Under the pieces are notes generated by a model, which was not told where the DNA came from, ran no database searches, and was given only the letters and a program-made list of their open reading frames with translations. A stretch of DNA of 64,000 nt from positions 1 through 64,000 of the forward strand of contig JBCCDU010000012.1 in assembly GCA_039030715.1 (NCBI GenBank). Reading direction: 5' to 3'. The translations under genes were made by a program, and so were the position numbers. Of the stretch, positions 24,466 through 33,024 are shown in pieces. Source of the DNA: Thermohalobaculum sp039030715. Its GTDB lineage: Bacteria > Pseudomonadota > Alphaproteobacteria > Rhodobacterales > Rhodobacteraceae. Position 1 is the stretch's first letter. Each line of letters opens with the position of its first letter.

Positions 24466-24690
24466 ATGCCCGGCGATCTGGATCGGGCGCTGATCGCGGC
24501 ACATGAGGCGGGCGATAGCGAGAGACTGACGGTGCTTTACGCCGAGGCGGCTGATGAGGCGGAAACAGCAGGCAATGTCGATGCGGCCTGCTTCTATCTC
24601 ACCCACGCCTATGTCTTTGCGTTGGAGAGCGGCGCGCCCCAGGCAGCCGACCTGCATCGGCGATTGAAGGCCTACGGGCGCGAGGAATGA
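24466..24690 (+). CDS. Small conserved protein following the Rieske oxygenase
   Basis: A 74-residue acidic, alanine-rich helical protein, MPGDLDRALIAAHEAGD at the start, with TPR-like helices (AAHEAGDSERLTVLYAEAADEAETAG, AACFYLTHAYVFALESG). It starts 9 bp after the oxygenase stop, so co-transcription is likely. Function unknown; it may be an accessory of the oxygenase. Confidence 0.78.
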   Translation: MPGDLDRALIAAHEAGDSERLTVLYAEAADEAETAGNVDAACFYLTHAYVFALESGAPQAADLHRRLKAYGREE

Positions 24691-24694
24691 GCAC

Positions 24695-25795
24695 TCACTC
24701 CACCGGCGAGAGCAGGGGTTTCCTGTTGCGCAGATGACGCTCGGCCAACCGTGTCAGCGCCTTGCCCGCCGGGATCGGGCGCGCAGGTTCGGGCAACGTC
24801 TCGCCTCGCCCCAGTTCCGGGAAGATTTTGTGGATTTCATCGCAGGCTTCCTGGCCCAGTGTCTTCAACGCCTGAGGGCCGGTCAGGAGGCTTTCGGTTG
24901 GGGCATCCTCGGCAAAAATAACCTCGTGGCGATCCAGCAGCAGGTGGAGATAGGTGACCGACCGGGTCTCTCCCGCAATCTCGATCCCGGGAAGGCCCAA
25001 CAGCTTCTTGGCGGGCACCAGAACCTCCCCCGAACCGAACATCCGTTGCGCGATCCTGGAACGAACGAGCATGCGGTGCTGCGGCGAAACGCAGAGGTCT
25101 CGGGAAGGCAGCCCTGCCCCCAGGGCCCCCTTGCGGATGCGGATCGGCAGAAGCTGCGGAGCCGTGATCAGGTCGATAGGCGACAGCCTGCGCCTGCCGA
25201 TCCAGCGGATCGGTCGCAGCCCGTGACCCTGCGTGCGCACCAGATCGCCAACCGAAAGATCCTCGATTCGGACCTGACATCCGCCATCCGCCTCGATCAG
25301 CGTGCCCGCGACGAAGCAGGCGAAGGTCAGCGGCGCATTCGGGAGCGTGTCACCGGAGCTTGGGCTGAAGAAGTCGACGCTCTGAATTTCGAAGCTCTCG
25401 ATCGGCGCTTCCTGCAGCGCGAGGTTCGAGCTGTTGTTGGGGTCCGAGAACGACACCAGGAAAACCGAGCCGTCCTGCGCCTGATCCACTATGAACTGCC
25501 CCGTGAATGGGGGCGTTCCATCCGTGTAATTGAGCGTCCCGGTAATCACCGCAACATTGTCGAAACCGCTGGTGATCTCGGACCCGCCATCGATGGAATA
25601 GGTGACCGTATCGCCCTCGGACTCGAACGCCGTTCCGTCGCCGCCGATATCATCATGCGTGATGGTTGAGAGGTTGTTCTCGAATATCGGGCTGTCAGAC
25701 GAGCCGACAGTCGTTCCCACCATATCGGCGCCGTTATCGGAGTCGAAATCGGTGAAATTGCCCAGAAACAGCGCCTGGTTTGTATGCGTAACCAT
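24695..25795 (-). CDS. Hint (Hedgehog/intein) domain-containing protein
   Basis: A 366-residue protein. Residues 1-155 are acidic, Asp/Gly/Ser-rich and adhesin-like (NFTDFDSDNGADMVGTTVGS). A Hint module starts at Cys160 (CFVAGTLIEADGG...VRIEDLSVGDLVRTQGHGLRPIRWIG) and runs to the HLLLDRHEVIFAEDAPTESLLTG block. Such Hint_2 proteins are frequent and multi-copy in Roseobacters and may self-cleave. No C-extein nucleophile can be assigned by eye. The start MVTHTNQAL has GGAG 7 nt upstream; the frame's 37-codon upstream extension is unlike a signal peptide. Export would have to use a C-terminal (type I) signal. Confidence 0.88.
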   Translation of the reverse strand: MVTHTNQALFLGNFTDFDSDNGADMVGTTVGSSDSPIFENNLSTITHDDIGGDGTAFESEGDTVTYSIDGGSEITSGFDNVAVITGTLNYTDGTPPFTGQFIVDQAQDGSVFLVSFSDPNNSSNLALQEAPIESFEIQSVDFFSPSSGDTLPNAPLTFACFVAGTLIEADGGCQVRIEDLSVGDLVRTQGHGLRPIRWIGRRRLSPIDLITAPQLLPIRIRKGALGAGLPSRDLCVSPQHRMLVRSRIAQRMFGSGEVLVPAKKLLGLPGIEIAGETRSVTYLHLLLDRHEVIFAEDAPTESLLTGPQALKTLGQEACDEIHKIFPELGRGETLPEPARPIPAGKALTRLAERHLRNRKPLLSPVE

Positions 25796-26016
25796 TGAGG
25801 CACTCCACGATGGCCGGTCGCGCCGAACGCGGCAGGCACAAGCAAACAGCGGCGACTCACCCAATAGAGCCCCGGTAGAAGCCACATCCTCGCCAAAGCC
25901 GGTCAACAGCAGGTTAAGGATGTGATGCGAGGATTTGCCACCTTCCGCAGGGCAGGTCTTCGCGCCTTAGCTTCAGCCATGAACCACGCTCGCTGCCCAT
26001 AGCTCCGGCACGCCCG

Positions 26017-27033
26017 ATGAAGCTGATCAACACGACCGATCTGATCGCGCCGGGCTGGCGGTTTGTCGAAGATTTGTGCCCGGCCTATGACTGGTCTTTT
26101 CACCATGGACTCCCGACGAATGCGCTGGAGCGGCTGGTGCGCAGACCCAACCTGGCGCGCTATCGCGCAGGCTGGCAGGCGGGGCGCGACGCCGCGCGGC
26201 GGGCGGCCAGCCATGGCGACGCGGTGCTGGTCTCGCATCTGCCGCGCATGGCGGGGGCGACCAATGTGGCGCGACGCAAGTTTTGCCCGGAGGTGCCGCA
26301 GGTCGCGTTCTCGTTCAACTTCACCGATCTGCCTCAGGGGGCCGACCGGCGCCGGCTCTCCCGCGCGTTGGTGGGCGTGGCAGAGTTCGTCACCTTCACC
26401 GAGGGCGAGCGGCATCTTTATGCCGAGACATTCAACCAACCGGTGGAGCGGTTCCTCCACCTGCCCTGGGCGATGGATCCGCCCCGGGCGGGACCGACCA
26501 ACCCCGCCCCCTGGCCCGACGGCTATTTCAGCGCGATCGGCGGAGAGGCGCGGGACTATGCCCTCATGGCCCGGGCGATGCGCGCCCTGCCGGACCAGAA
26601 GCTGGTGATCGTGGCGCGTCCGCATTCGCTGGCCGAGATCGACTTTCCCACGAATGTCGCCGTCTTCGCCAACCTGCCCGCGCCGCAGACCTGGCGCATC
26701 GCGGTCGACAGTCTGGGCCTGGTGATCCCACTGCGCGATGCCGCGACCACCTGCGGGCATATCACCCTGGTGGGCGCCCAGTTGCTGGGCCTGCCGCTAG
26801 TGATCACACGCTCCGCTGGGGTGGCCGACTACGTGGATGACGAGACCGCATTCCTGGTCGAGGCCGGAGATTGCGATGCGATGGTCAGTGCCCTGGGAGA
26901 GGTCGCACAGAGCCGGGACGCGGCTTTGGCCCGTGCCGCCCGCGCCCAAACCCTCGCCCGGACCCGCAGTGCGCCGCAGGTCTGGGCGGACTACTTCCAC
27001 GACCTCTCGGCACGTAGGAGCGCACTGACGTGA
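26017..27033 (+). CDS. Glycosyltransferase (GT-B fold, group 1 type)
   Basis: A 338-residue protein without membrane segments. The C-terminal half has GT4-like features: KLVIVARPHS, FANLPAPQTWRIAVDSLGLVIPLRDAATTCGHITLVGAQLLGLPLVITRSAGVADYVDDE (the donor-binding region with an EX-like loop) and AFLVEAGDCDAMVSAL. It probably transfers a sugar onto a polysaccharide or lipid. It overlaps the next gene, a sulfotransferase, by 4 bp (GTGA), so the two likely make a sulfated glycan together. Confidence 0.85.
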   Translation: MKLINTTDLIAPGWRFVEDLCPAYDWSFHHGLPTNALERLVRRPNLARYRAGWQAGRDAARRAASHGDAVLVSHLPRMAGATNVARRKFCPEVPQVAFSFNFTDLPQGADRRRLSRALVGVAEFVTFTEGERHLYAETFNQPVERFLHLPWAMDPPRAGPTNPAPWPDGYFSAIGGEARDYALMARAMRALPDQKLVIVARPHSLAEIDFPTNVAVFANLPAPQTWRIAVDSLGLVIPLRDAATTCGHITLVGAQLLGLPLVITRSAGVADYVDDETAFLVEAGDCDAMVSALGEVAQSRDAALARAARAQTLARTRSAPQVWADYFHDLSARRSALT

Positions 27034-27764
27034 GTTGGTCGAAATACCATCACCTGATCGACTATGTCCCCTCGTGGCGGCTGAAGGGCGCGGCGATGCG
27101 GCTGCTGCGCCCGGCGCGCGCGCAGGTGATCGACCAATCGCGCCAGATGAACCACGACCTGGATATGAATGTGGTCCCGTTCTTCGAGCATGACTGCCTG
27201 TTCATTCATATACCCAAGACCGCCGGGATCTCGCTGATCGATGCGCTGTTCGGCCAGCCCATGGGCCTGTCGCATACTCGGATCCGCACCTACCGGATGC
27301 TGCTGAGCGACGAGGAATATCGGCGCTTCCACAAATTCTGTTTCGTGCGCAATCCTTATGACCGGCTCTACTCCGCGTTCAGCTTTCTGAAAACCGGCGG
27401 GCTGACGGCCGAGGATGCGGCCTGGACGGCCAACAATCTCTATCCCTATGCGACTTTCGAGCAATTCGTGATGGAGTGGCTGTCGGAGGAGGCGGCGCAT
27501 TCCTACTATCACTTCCAACCGCAAGTCGGCTTCACCCATATCCGGGGCGTGAACCAGATGGACTTCACAGGTAGGTTCGAGACGCTGGCCGAGGATTACG
27601 ACACCCTGCGCGCGCGGCTAGGAACGGGCGCAGGGCTGAAACGCATCAATGTTGGTGAAAAACGCCAGGCTGCATGGCGCGAACTCTACACGTCCGCAAT
27701 GCTGGACCGCGTGGGCAAGATCTACGCGAGGGATTTCGAGAGCTTCGGCTACGAGATCGAATAG
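27030..27764 (+). CDS. Sulfotransferase family protein (Sulfotransfer_2 type)
   Basis: A 244-residue protein with the two PAPS-binding motifs: 5'-PSB loop LFIHIPKTAGISLIDAL (residues 58-70 region) and 3'-PB FVRNPYDRLYSAF (105-117). This is the carbohydrate sulfotransferase layout. The start is GTG within the stop of the glycosyltransferase gene. The enzyme would transfer sulfate from PAPS to a glycan hydroxyl. PAPS-making genes are not in the window. Confidence 0.9.
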   Translation: MSWSKYHHLIDYVPSWRLKGAAMRLLRPARAQVIDQSRQMNHDLDMNVVPFFEHDCLFIHIPKTAGISLIDALFGQPMGLSHTRIRTYRMLLSDEEYRRFHKFCFVRNPYDRLYSAFSFLKTGGLTAEDAAWTANNLYPYATFEQFVMEWLSEEAAHSYYHFQPQVGFTHIRGVNQMDFTGRFETLAEDYDTLRARLGTGAGLKRINVGEKRQAAWRELYTSAMLDRVGKIYARDFESFGYEIE

Positions 27765-27901
27765 CGCCGGCAACCGCCTCTGCACCCCAAGATGATGAAC
27801 CTCGGCGAGGGTCGTGCGACACGTGGCGATAGTGGTTGCGTGTCGGGAGGGACATTGCCGCAGCGTTCAGAGACGTTGGCGGAAACTCGGAGAGATCCGC
27901 C

Positions 27902-29194
27902 TCAACCCCTGAACTGTTTGCGCAGGGCGTCCATTTCGCGGAAGAAGGCATTGATCGCGTCGAAGCCCGAAATACCCTCGGCATTCGCCTTGGCGATCCA
28001 TTGTTCCCAGCTCAGGCGCGAGCGGTCCTGAAGCTCCACCTGCAAGTCCAGATCGGGTTGGATCACTGTCAGCCCCTGGGCAATCATCTCGCTGCGCTGG
28101 CGCAGGTCGAAACTGTCCCAGGCTGCGGAGCGGCTGGCCAGGGCCTCGCCCGACAGGCGCAGGATCGCGGCCTGATCGGGGCCGGAAATCTCGCTCCACT
28201 TCTCCTCGGAGATGAAGACTGAAAAAGTCGGCGCATAGACACCGCCATCGATCTCGGTGACGCCGACCGCCTTGTTCCAGACGCCCAGCGCGCGGGCCGT
28301 GCTGTGCGCCATCGCAAAGACCGATCCATCCTGGGCAGTGGCGGGCACCGTACCGGCCGCGCCTTTGTCCAGACCGTCGAAATAGGGGATCGCCCAGTTG
28401 TCGCCTGCGCCACCCTCCGCCTCCGCCGTCCGCCAGAGATGAGCCGGGGGCGCGCCGACGAAACCCAGCAGCGTCAGCCCCTCGAAGTTATCGGCGGGGC
28501 GGAAGAACCGGTCATGCACGCGCCAGAGGGCCGTCGCGGTTTCCAGCGCCGAGCCACCGATCATCGGCTGCATGGTTATCTGCACCAGAGGATGGCTGTC
28601 GACCAGATGCCCGTTGAAAATATAGGCCGCGTCGGCGGCGCCGGATTTCACCAGATCGAGCTGCTTTTGCGGGTCGCGTTCGGGCGACGCCGGCTCGACA
28701 AAGCGCACACGGCCAGCGGTTGCGCGCTCGATATCCGCCAGGAACGGATCGATGATCGCGGCATTCAGGATGAATTGCGGTGCCGCCGCTTTGTTGAAAA
28801 CGACCTCGACCCGATTGAGCGGTCCGCCGGTGAGCGCGTCGGGATCGGGCGCCTGGGCCGCGGGGGCGAGAACGGCCGTGTTTTCCTCTGCCTCCGGCGC
28901 GGGCGGATCAGGCGTGACCGGCGCGCTCAGATCGCAAGGAATGCGCAAAACCGTGCCGACCTCCAGCAGGTTGGGATCGGCGCCCATGCGGTCGATGTTC
29001 ACGCGGTGCAAGCGGCGAAACTGGTTGGGACCATAGGCGCGGCGCGCGATGATGCTGAGTGTTTCGCCCCGCTGAACGGTATAATCCTGGCCGCAGGCCA
29101 AGCGCTGCTGCGCCTGCGCTGGCGCGCCCGGCTGCGGCAGGTCGAGTACAAAGCCCGCCAACATTATCAGACATGCGATCAGGCCGTTTCGCAT
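27902..29194 (-). CDS. LysM domain fused to a TRAP-type (DctP-like) solute-binding domain
   Basis: A 430-residue exported protein. Signal peptide about residues 1-28 (cleavage after AQA); LysM domain about 37-86 (DYTVQRGETLSIIARRAYGPNQFRRLHRVNIDRM...VGTVLRIPC); a Pro/Ala/Glu-rich linker about 88-135; then a DctP-like periplasmic binding fold (GAADAAYIFNGHLVDSHPLVQITMQPMI, ALGVWNKAVGVTEIDGGVYAPTFSVFISEEKW). LysM binds peptidoglycan, so the binding protein would be tethered to the wall. No DctQ/DctM membrane partners are adjacent, so transport is unproven. The ATG has GGAGG 6 nt upstream. Confidence 0.88.
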   Translation of the reverse strand: MRNGLIACLIMLAGFVLDLPQPGAPAQAQQRLACGQDYTVQRGETLSIIARRAYGPNQFRRLHRVNIDRMGADPNLLEVGTVLRIPCDLSAPVTPDPPAPEAEENTAVLAPAAQAPDPDALTGGPLNRVEVVFNKAAAPQFILNAAIIDPFLADIERATAGRVRFVEPASPERDPQKQLDLVKSGAADAAYIFNGHLVDSHPLVQITMQPMIGGSALETATALWRVHDRFFRPADNFEGLTLLGFVGAPPAHLWRTAEAEGGAGDNWAIPYFDGLDKGAAGTVPATAQDGSVFAMAHSTARALGVWNKAVGVTEIDGGVYAPTFSVFISEEKWSEISGPDQAAILRLSGEALASRSAAWDSFDLRQRSEMIAQGLTVIQPDLDLQVELQDRSRLSWEQWIAKANAEGISGFDAINAFFREMDALRKQFRG

Positions 29195-29538
29195 TCGGAC
29201 CCTCCACCCGTCACCCTTAACAAATGCATATGAGATTGGACAGGCCGCATCAAGCGCTTGCTCACCACGCGGCTGCAGCAAGTTGGTTTTCAACCAGAAG
29301 TGAAGTTTCTCAGCGCTTTGGCACGCAATCTTCGCGCGAACAGAGCAATTGCTGCCGCCGGGGAATGCCTGTCACGCTTGCGTGAACTTGTGCCATCGCG
29401 GCGGCGATTTGACCGGGTTTGTCGCCCCGCCCGCGTGTTCGCACTTGCAGAGACGCGTCCCGGAAAGGCAGAGTGCGCCGCGCGTGCCGGATGGCAACCC
29501 GACGTCAGATCCCCAACCTCCGCGAAAGGCCGACAGAC
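29195..29538. other. Gene-free divergent region between the LysM-DctP and DUF2125 genes
   Basis: 344 bp between divergent genes. It holds a promoter for the LysM gene (29225-29253) and a 10-bp palindrome CAAGCGCTTG at 29251-29260. No convincing RNA gene or small ORF with a ribosome site is visible. Confidence 0.6.
29225..29253 (-). promoter_or_regulatory. Sigma-70-type promoter for the LysM-DctP gene
   Basis: On the minus strand TTGATG (29253-29248) and TATGCA (29230-29225) are separated by 17 bp, a good -35/-10 pair 31 bp from the ATG. Confidence 0.5.
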
Positions 29539-31041
29539 ATGAATAAGACAGTCAAGATCATCGGCGGCGTGCTGGTCGTGGCGGCGCTGGGGTGGACTGG
29601 ACTTTGGTTCTGGGTGAAGGGCCAGATCGAAACCCGGATGGATGCGGAGATCGCCCAGATCGCGCGGGGGGGCGACAAGATCAGCTTCGCCGAGCGCAGC
29701 GTGGCGGGATTTCCATTTACCCACCGCACCGTGCTGACGGATGTGGTGGGCGAGATGGCGGATGGGCAGATAATCTACAAGGCACCCGACCTGGTGATCG
29801 ACTGGAACCTGCAGGAGCGCGATCAGGTGACGGTCACACTGCCGGCGACGTTTACCGGCGAGTTCGTGCCGCCGGAGGATCTGCGCGAAAGCTCGCCCGA
29901 CCTGCCGGAGCGGATGGTATTCGATTTCGAAACCGTAGATACCAAGATCGTCGCCGAAGGTCCGCCGGGCGTGGCACGGCAACTGCAAATGACCGGTGAA
30001 AGCATCGTTATGGTTCACAGCTTCGCCGCCACCGATGCGCATTTCGCGATCGAGTTCCAGAAGATCGACACCAATGCGACAATCCCTGCCGATCCGGAAG
30101 TTGGCGAAGTCATCTCTGCCGGAACGCTGGAGCTGATCGACTATGCGTTGTCGATGGTCGGTGAAGACGGCAGGCGCGTGACGATGGAGGGCCAGGTCGA
30201 GGACGTCCAGATCACCGGAACCTCGAATATCCGCCAGCCCGCACATCTGGAGGCGATGATGGCTGGCGATCTGGCCTATGCGCTGTCCGCGACCTACAAC
30301 ATGGGCAATGCGATTACCCGCATCCGGGTCGATGGGGACGAGGAAAACCAGGGCGGTACCCTGACTTCGACCACCGGCACCAGCGCCGCGGTGATGGAGC
30401 TAGCCAACGGCACGCTGGATCTGCGTGGCGAGGCCCGCACCAATGCCTGGGAGGTGACCCCGGATGACGAGGCCGTCCCTTATCGCGGAACGGTCGCGAT
30501 CGACATGATCGACCTGATCTACAAGGTACCGTTCGCCCCGTCCGAAGAAATGCTGCCCTTTGATGTCAAGCTGGCAATGATCGGCTTTCAGCCGGATGAG
30601 GTGCTATGGACGGCATTCGACAAGGACGCCGTATTGGCGCGCGATCCCGCCGAGATGACGGTGGATTTCGAGGGGACCATGCGTCTGACCAAACAGCAAG
30701 GTGAAGTCCGCCCGGGCGAGGCACCGCCGGTGGCCTTCGGCAATCTGATCATCAACCGCATCGATCTGGCGGCCCTTGGCGCCACTGCCAAGGCAACAGG
30801 GGATGTGGAGTTCATCCAGCCCCTCAACCTGCCGCAAGGCCGGGTCAAAGTGACCCTGACACAGGTTATGGAGACGCTGACAAAACTGGTCGAGGCCAAG
30901 ATCGTAACGCCGGATTTCCTGCTGGTCGGCAGCCTGATGGCGCAGAACTATCTGGTCGAGGACCCGGAAACCGGCGCGATGATCGCCGATATCGAGATGG
31001 GGCCCACAGGCTACACCATCAACGGCCAGCCCCTGCAGTAG
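29539..31041 (+). CDS. DUF2125 domain-containing envelope protein
   Basis: A 500-residue protein with one N-terminal membrane anchor (residues 6-27, KIIGGVLVVAALGWTGLWFWV) and a long beta-rich periplasmic part. The opening AEIAQIARGGDKISFAERSVAGFPFTHRTVLTDV is the DUF2125 signature. The family resembles AsmA/TamB-like lipid-transfer proteins in architecture, which suits its place before tamA-tamB. The ATG at 29539 begins the anchor; a GCGAAAGG-type site lies upstream. Confidence 0.88.
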   Translation: MNKTVKIIGGVLVVAALGWTGLWFWVKGQIETRMDAEIAQIARGGDKISFAERSVAGFPFTHRTVLTDVVGEMADGQIIYKAPDLVIDWNLQERDQVTVTLPATFTGEFVPPEDLRESSPDLPERMVFDFETVDTKIVAEGPPGVARQLQMTGESIVMVHSFAATDAHFAIEFQKIDTNATIPADPEVGEVISAGTLELIDYALSMVGEDGRRVTMEGQVEDVQITGTSNIRQPAHLEAMMAGDLAYALSATYNMGNAITRIRVDGDEENQGGTLTSTTGTSAAVMELANGTLDLRGEARTNAWEVTPDDEAVPYRGTVAIDMIDLIYKVPFAPSEEMLPFDVKLAMIGFQPDEVLWTAFDKDAVLARDPAEMTVDFEGTMRLTKQQGEVRPGEAPPVAFGNLIINRIDLAALGATAKATGDVEFIQPLNLPQGRVKVTLTQVMETLTKLVEAKIVTPDFLLVGSLMAQNYLVEDPETGAMIADIEMGPTGYTINGQPLQ

Positions 31042-31164
31042 GGAGGGCCGTGACTTCACCGGTGGGGGGGAACGAAATTCCGCCACGGCGCGTTTCGCAC
31101 GCACCAGCGGCGCTGCAGGGATATGCCCAATGACATCGCCAGAAGTTTCGTTAGGGTGACTTGG

Positions 31165-33024
31165 ATGTCCGACTCGCGCCCGCTCCTCCGCTCCATGCTG
31201 CTACTTACGCTACTCGGCGCCTGTGCCAGCGACGAGGGGCTGAACGAGCCGCTTTTCGAAGCACCGGAAACTGCTGTCAGTTACGAAGCCGAAATCATCG
31301 GGCTGCCGGATGAGGAAATGACGGAGCTGGCCGAGACCGCACTGGCGACCTTCCAGCGTCAGGATGACGGGGCGCAAAGCCTCGCGTTTCTGAAACGCCG
31401 CGCGCAGTCCGATGTCGCCACCGTGACCAAGCTGCTGCGCTCGCGCGGCTACTACAACGGCTCGACCGAGGTCACCGTGACCTCCGAACCGGTCGAGGGC
31501 GACGGCGGGAACGAGGGCGACGACGCCGACGAGAAGACCGACGCCATGGTGCTGTTCGAGGTGACGCCCGGTGAGCCTTTCACCCTGACGCGCCACGACA
31601 TGCCGGTAACCGCCCGCGGCGGCGATCCCGCGCTGGATGCAGCGGCCTTCGGTTCGCCCGTCGGCACGGTTGCCGAGGCGGCTCCGATCGTCGATGCGGA
31701 AACCCGTGCGCTGGCAGACCTGCGCGGCCAGGGTTACCCCTATGCTGAAAAGGGCAAACGCCGCGCCGTCGCGGATCTGGAAGCGCTGGAACTGGAAGTG
31801 TCGACGCCGTTCGATGCCGGCCCGCTCAGCGTTTTTGGCGACATCACCTTCGTGGGGCTGGAGGATGTGCGTGAGGATTACCTGCTGACCTATCTGGATT
31901 GGGAGGCGGGGCAGACGTTCTCGCGCGAGGAATTGCGCAATTTCCAGGACGAGCTATTGGCGACGGACCTCTTTAAGACCGTAACAGTCCTACCGCCACA
32001 GAAGCCGCCGGAGGGTGATGCACCGGTTGCCCTGCCGGTAACGGTGACAGCGGAAGAACGCGAGCCGCGCACTGTGTCGGCGGCGTTGCGCTTCAACACC
32101 GACCGGGGTCCATCGGTGCTCTTCGGATTCGAGCATCGTAATCTCTACGGCGCGAACGAGACGTTCAATGCCGAAGCCGAGGCCGGGCTGGAGGTTCAGC
32201 GCCTCTCCTTCGGCTATCGCGAGCCGCAATATCTGCGCGACGGGCAGGATTTCGTGGCCGGGCTGACCCTGTCGCGCGAGAAGGACGACGCCTTCGATGC
32301 GCTGACGGCGAGCCTGACCGCCGGGTTCACACGGCGCCTGTCACCGTTCTGGACCGTTGGCGCGGGCGGGTTGCTGGAAGCCAGCCTGATCGATGACATC
32401 GAAACCGGCGACACCGAGAGTTTCCTCGGCGGCATCCCGCTCTTCGCTGAATACGACGGCTCGGACGATCTTCTGAACCCCACCAAGGGACAGCGGTTCC
32501 GGGCCGACATCACACCCTTTGCCGGGCTTTTCGACAGCGAATTCGCGGGCTTCGGTGTCTTCGATGCCCAGGGTTCTACCTATTACGATGTGACCGACGA
32601 GGGGAAATGGGTGCTGGCGGCACGCGGGCGGATCGGGACGATCCTGTCCGAGGACCTGGAAACGGTGCCCCAGACCAGGCGCCTCTATGCCGGGGGCGGC
32701 GGCTCGGTCCGCGGGTTCGAGCAACGCTTTGTCGGCCCCCTGGATGCCGTCGGTGATCCGGTCGGCGGTCGCTCGGTTCTGGAATTGGGCGGAGAGGTCC
32801 GCGCACGCTTCGGCGATCTGGGCGGGGTCGTCTTCGTCGATGCGGGTTCGGTCGCGACCGATATCTATCCCAGTTTCGAAGAAGGGATCCAGGTCGCAGC
32901 CGGCCTCGGCTTCCGGTTTTTCTCGCCCGCAGGCCCCATCCGCGTCGATGTTGCCTTTCCGGTCAACGGACGCGCGGTGGACGATACGTTCCAATTGTTC
33001 TTCTCTATCGGACAGGCTTTCTGA
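31165..33024 (+). CDS. tamA: TamA: BamA/TamA family outer membrane protein
   Basis: About 619 residues. N-terminal signal with a lipobox-like LGAC (SMLLLTLLGACASDEG), then three POTRA-like repeats (about 30-280: YEAEIIGLPDEEM..., SVFGDITFVGLEDVREDYLLTYL) and a 16-strand Omp85 barrel ending in an aromatic residue (FQLFFSIGQAF). The lid motif RLYAGGGGSVRGFEQRFVGP holds the conserved VRGF/Y. TamA with TamB inserts outer-membrane proteins or moves phospholipids. An in-frame ATG at 31123 is also possible. The stop overlaps the tamB start by 1 base. Confidence 0.93.
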   Translation: MSDSRPLLRSMLLLTLLGACASDEGLNEPLFEAPETAVSYEAEIIGLPDEEMTELAETALATFQRQDDGAQSLAFLKRRAQSDVATVTKLLRSRGYYNGSTEVTVTSEPVEGDGGNEGDDADEKTDAMVLFEVTPGEPFTLTRHDMPVTARGGDPALDAAAFGSPVGTVAEAAPIVDAETRALADLRGQGYPYAEKGKRRAVADLEALELEVSTPFDAGPLSVFGDITFVGLEDVREDYLLTYLDWEAGQTFSREELRNFQDELLATDLFKTVTVLPPQKPPEGDAPVALPVTVTAEEREPRTVSAALRFNTDRGPSVLFGFEHRNLYGANETFNAEAEAGLEVQRLSFGYREPQYLRDGQDFVAGLTLSREKDDAFDALTASLTAGFTRRLSPFWTVGAGGLLEASLIDDIETGDTESFLGGIPLFAEYDGSDDLLNPTKGQRFRADITPFAGLFDSEFAGFGVFDAQGSTYYDVTDEGKWVLAARGRIGTILSEDLETVPQTRRLYAGGGGSVRGFEQRFVGPLDAVGDPVGGRSVLELGGEVRARFGDLGGVVFVDAGSVATDIYPSFEEGIQVAAGLGFRFFSPAGPIRVDVAFPVNGRAVDDTFQLFFSIGQAF

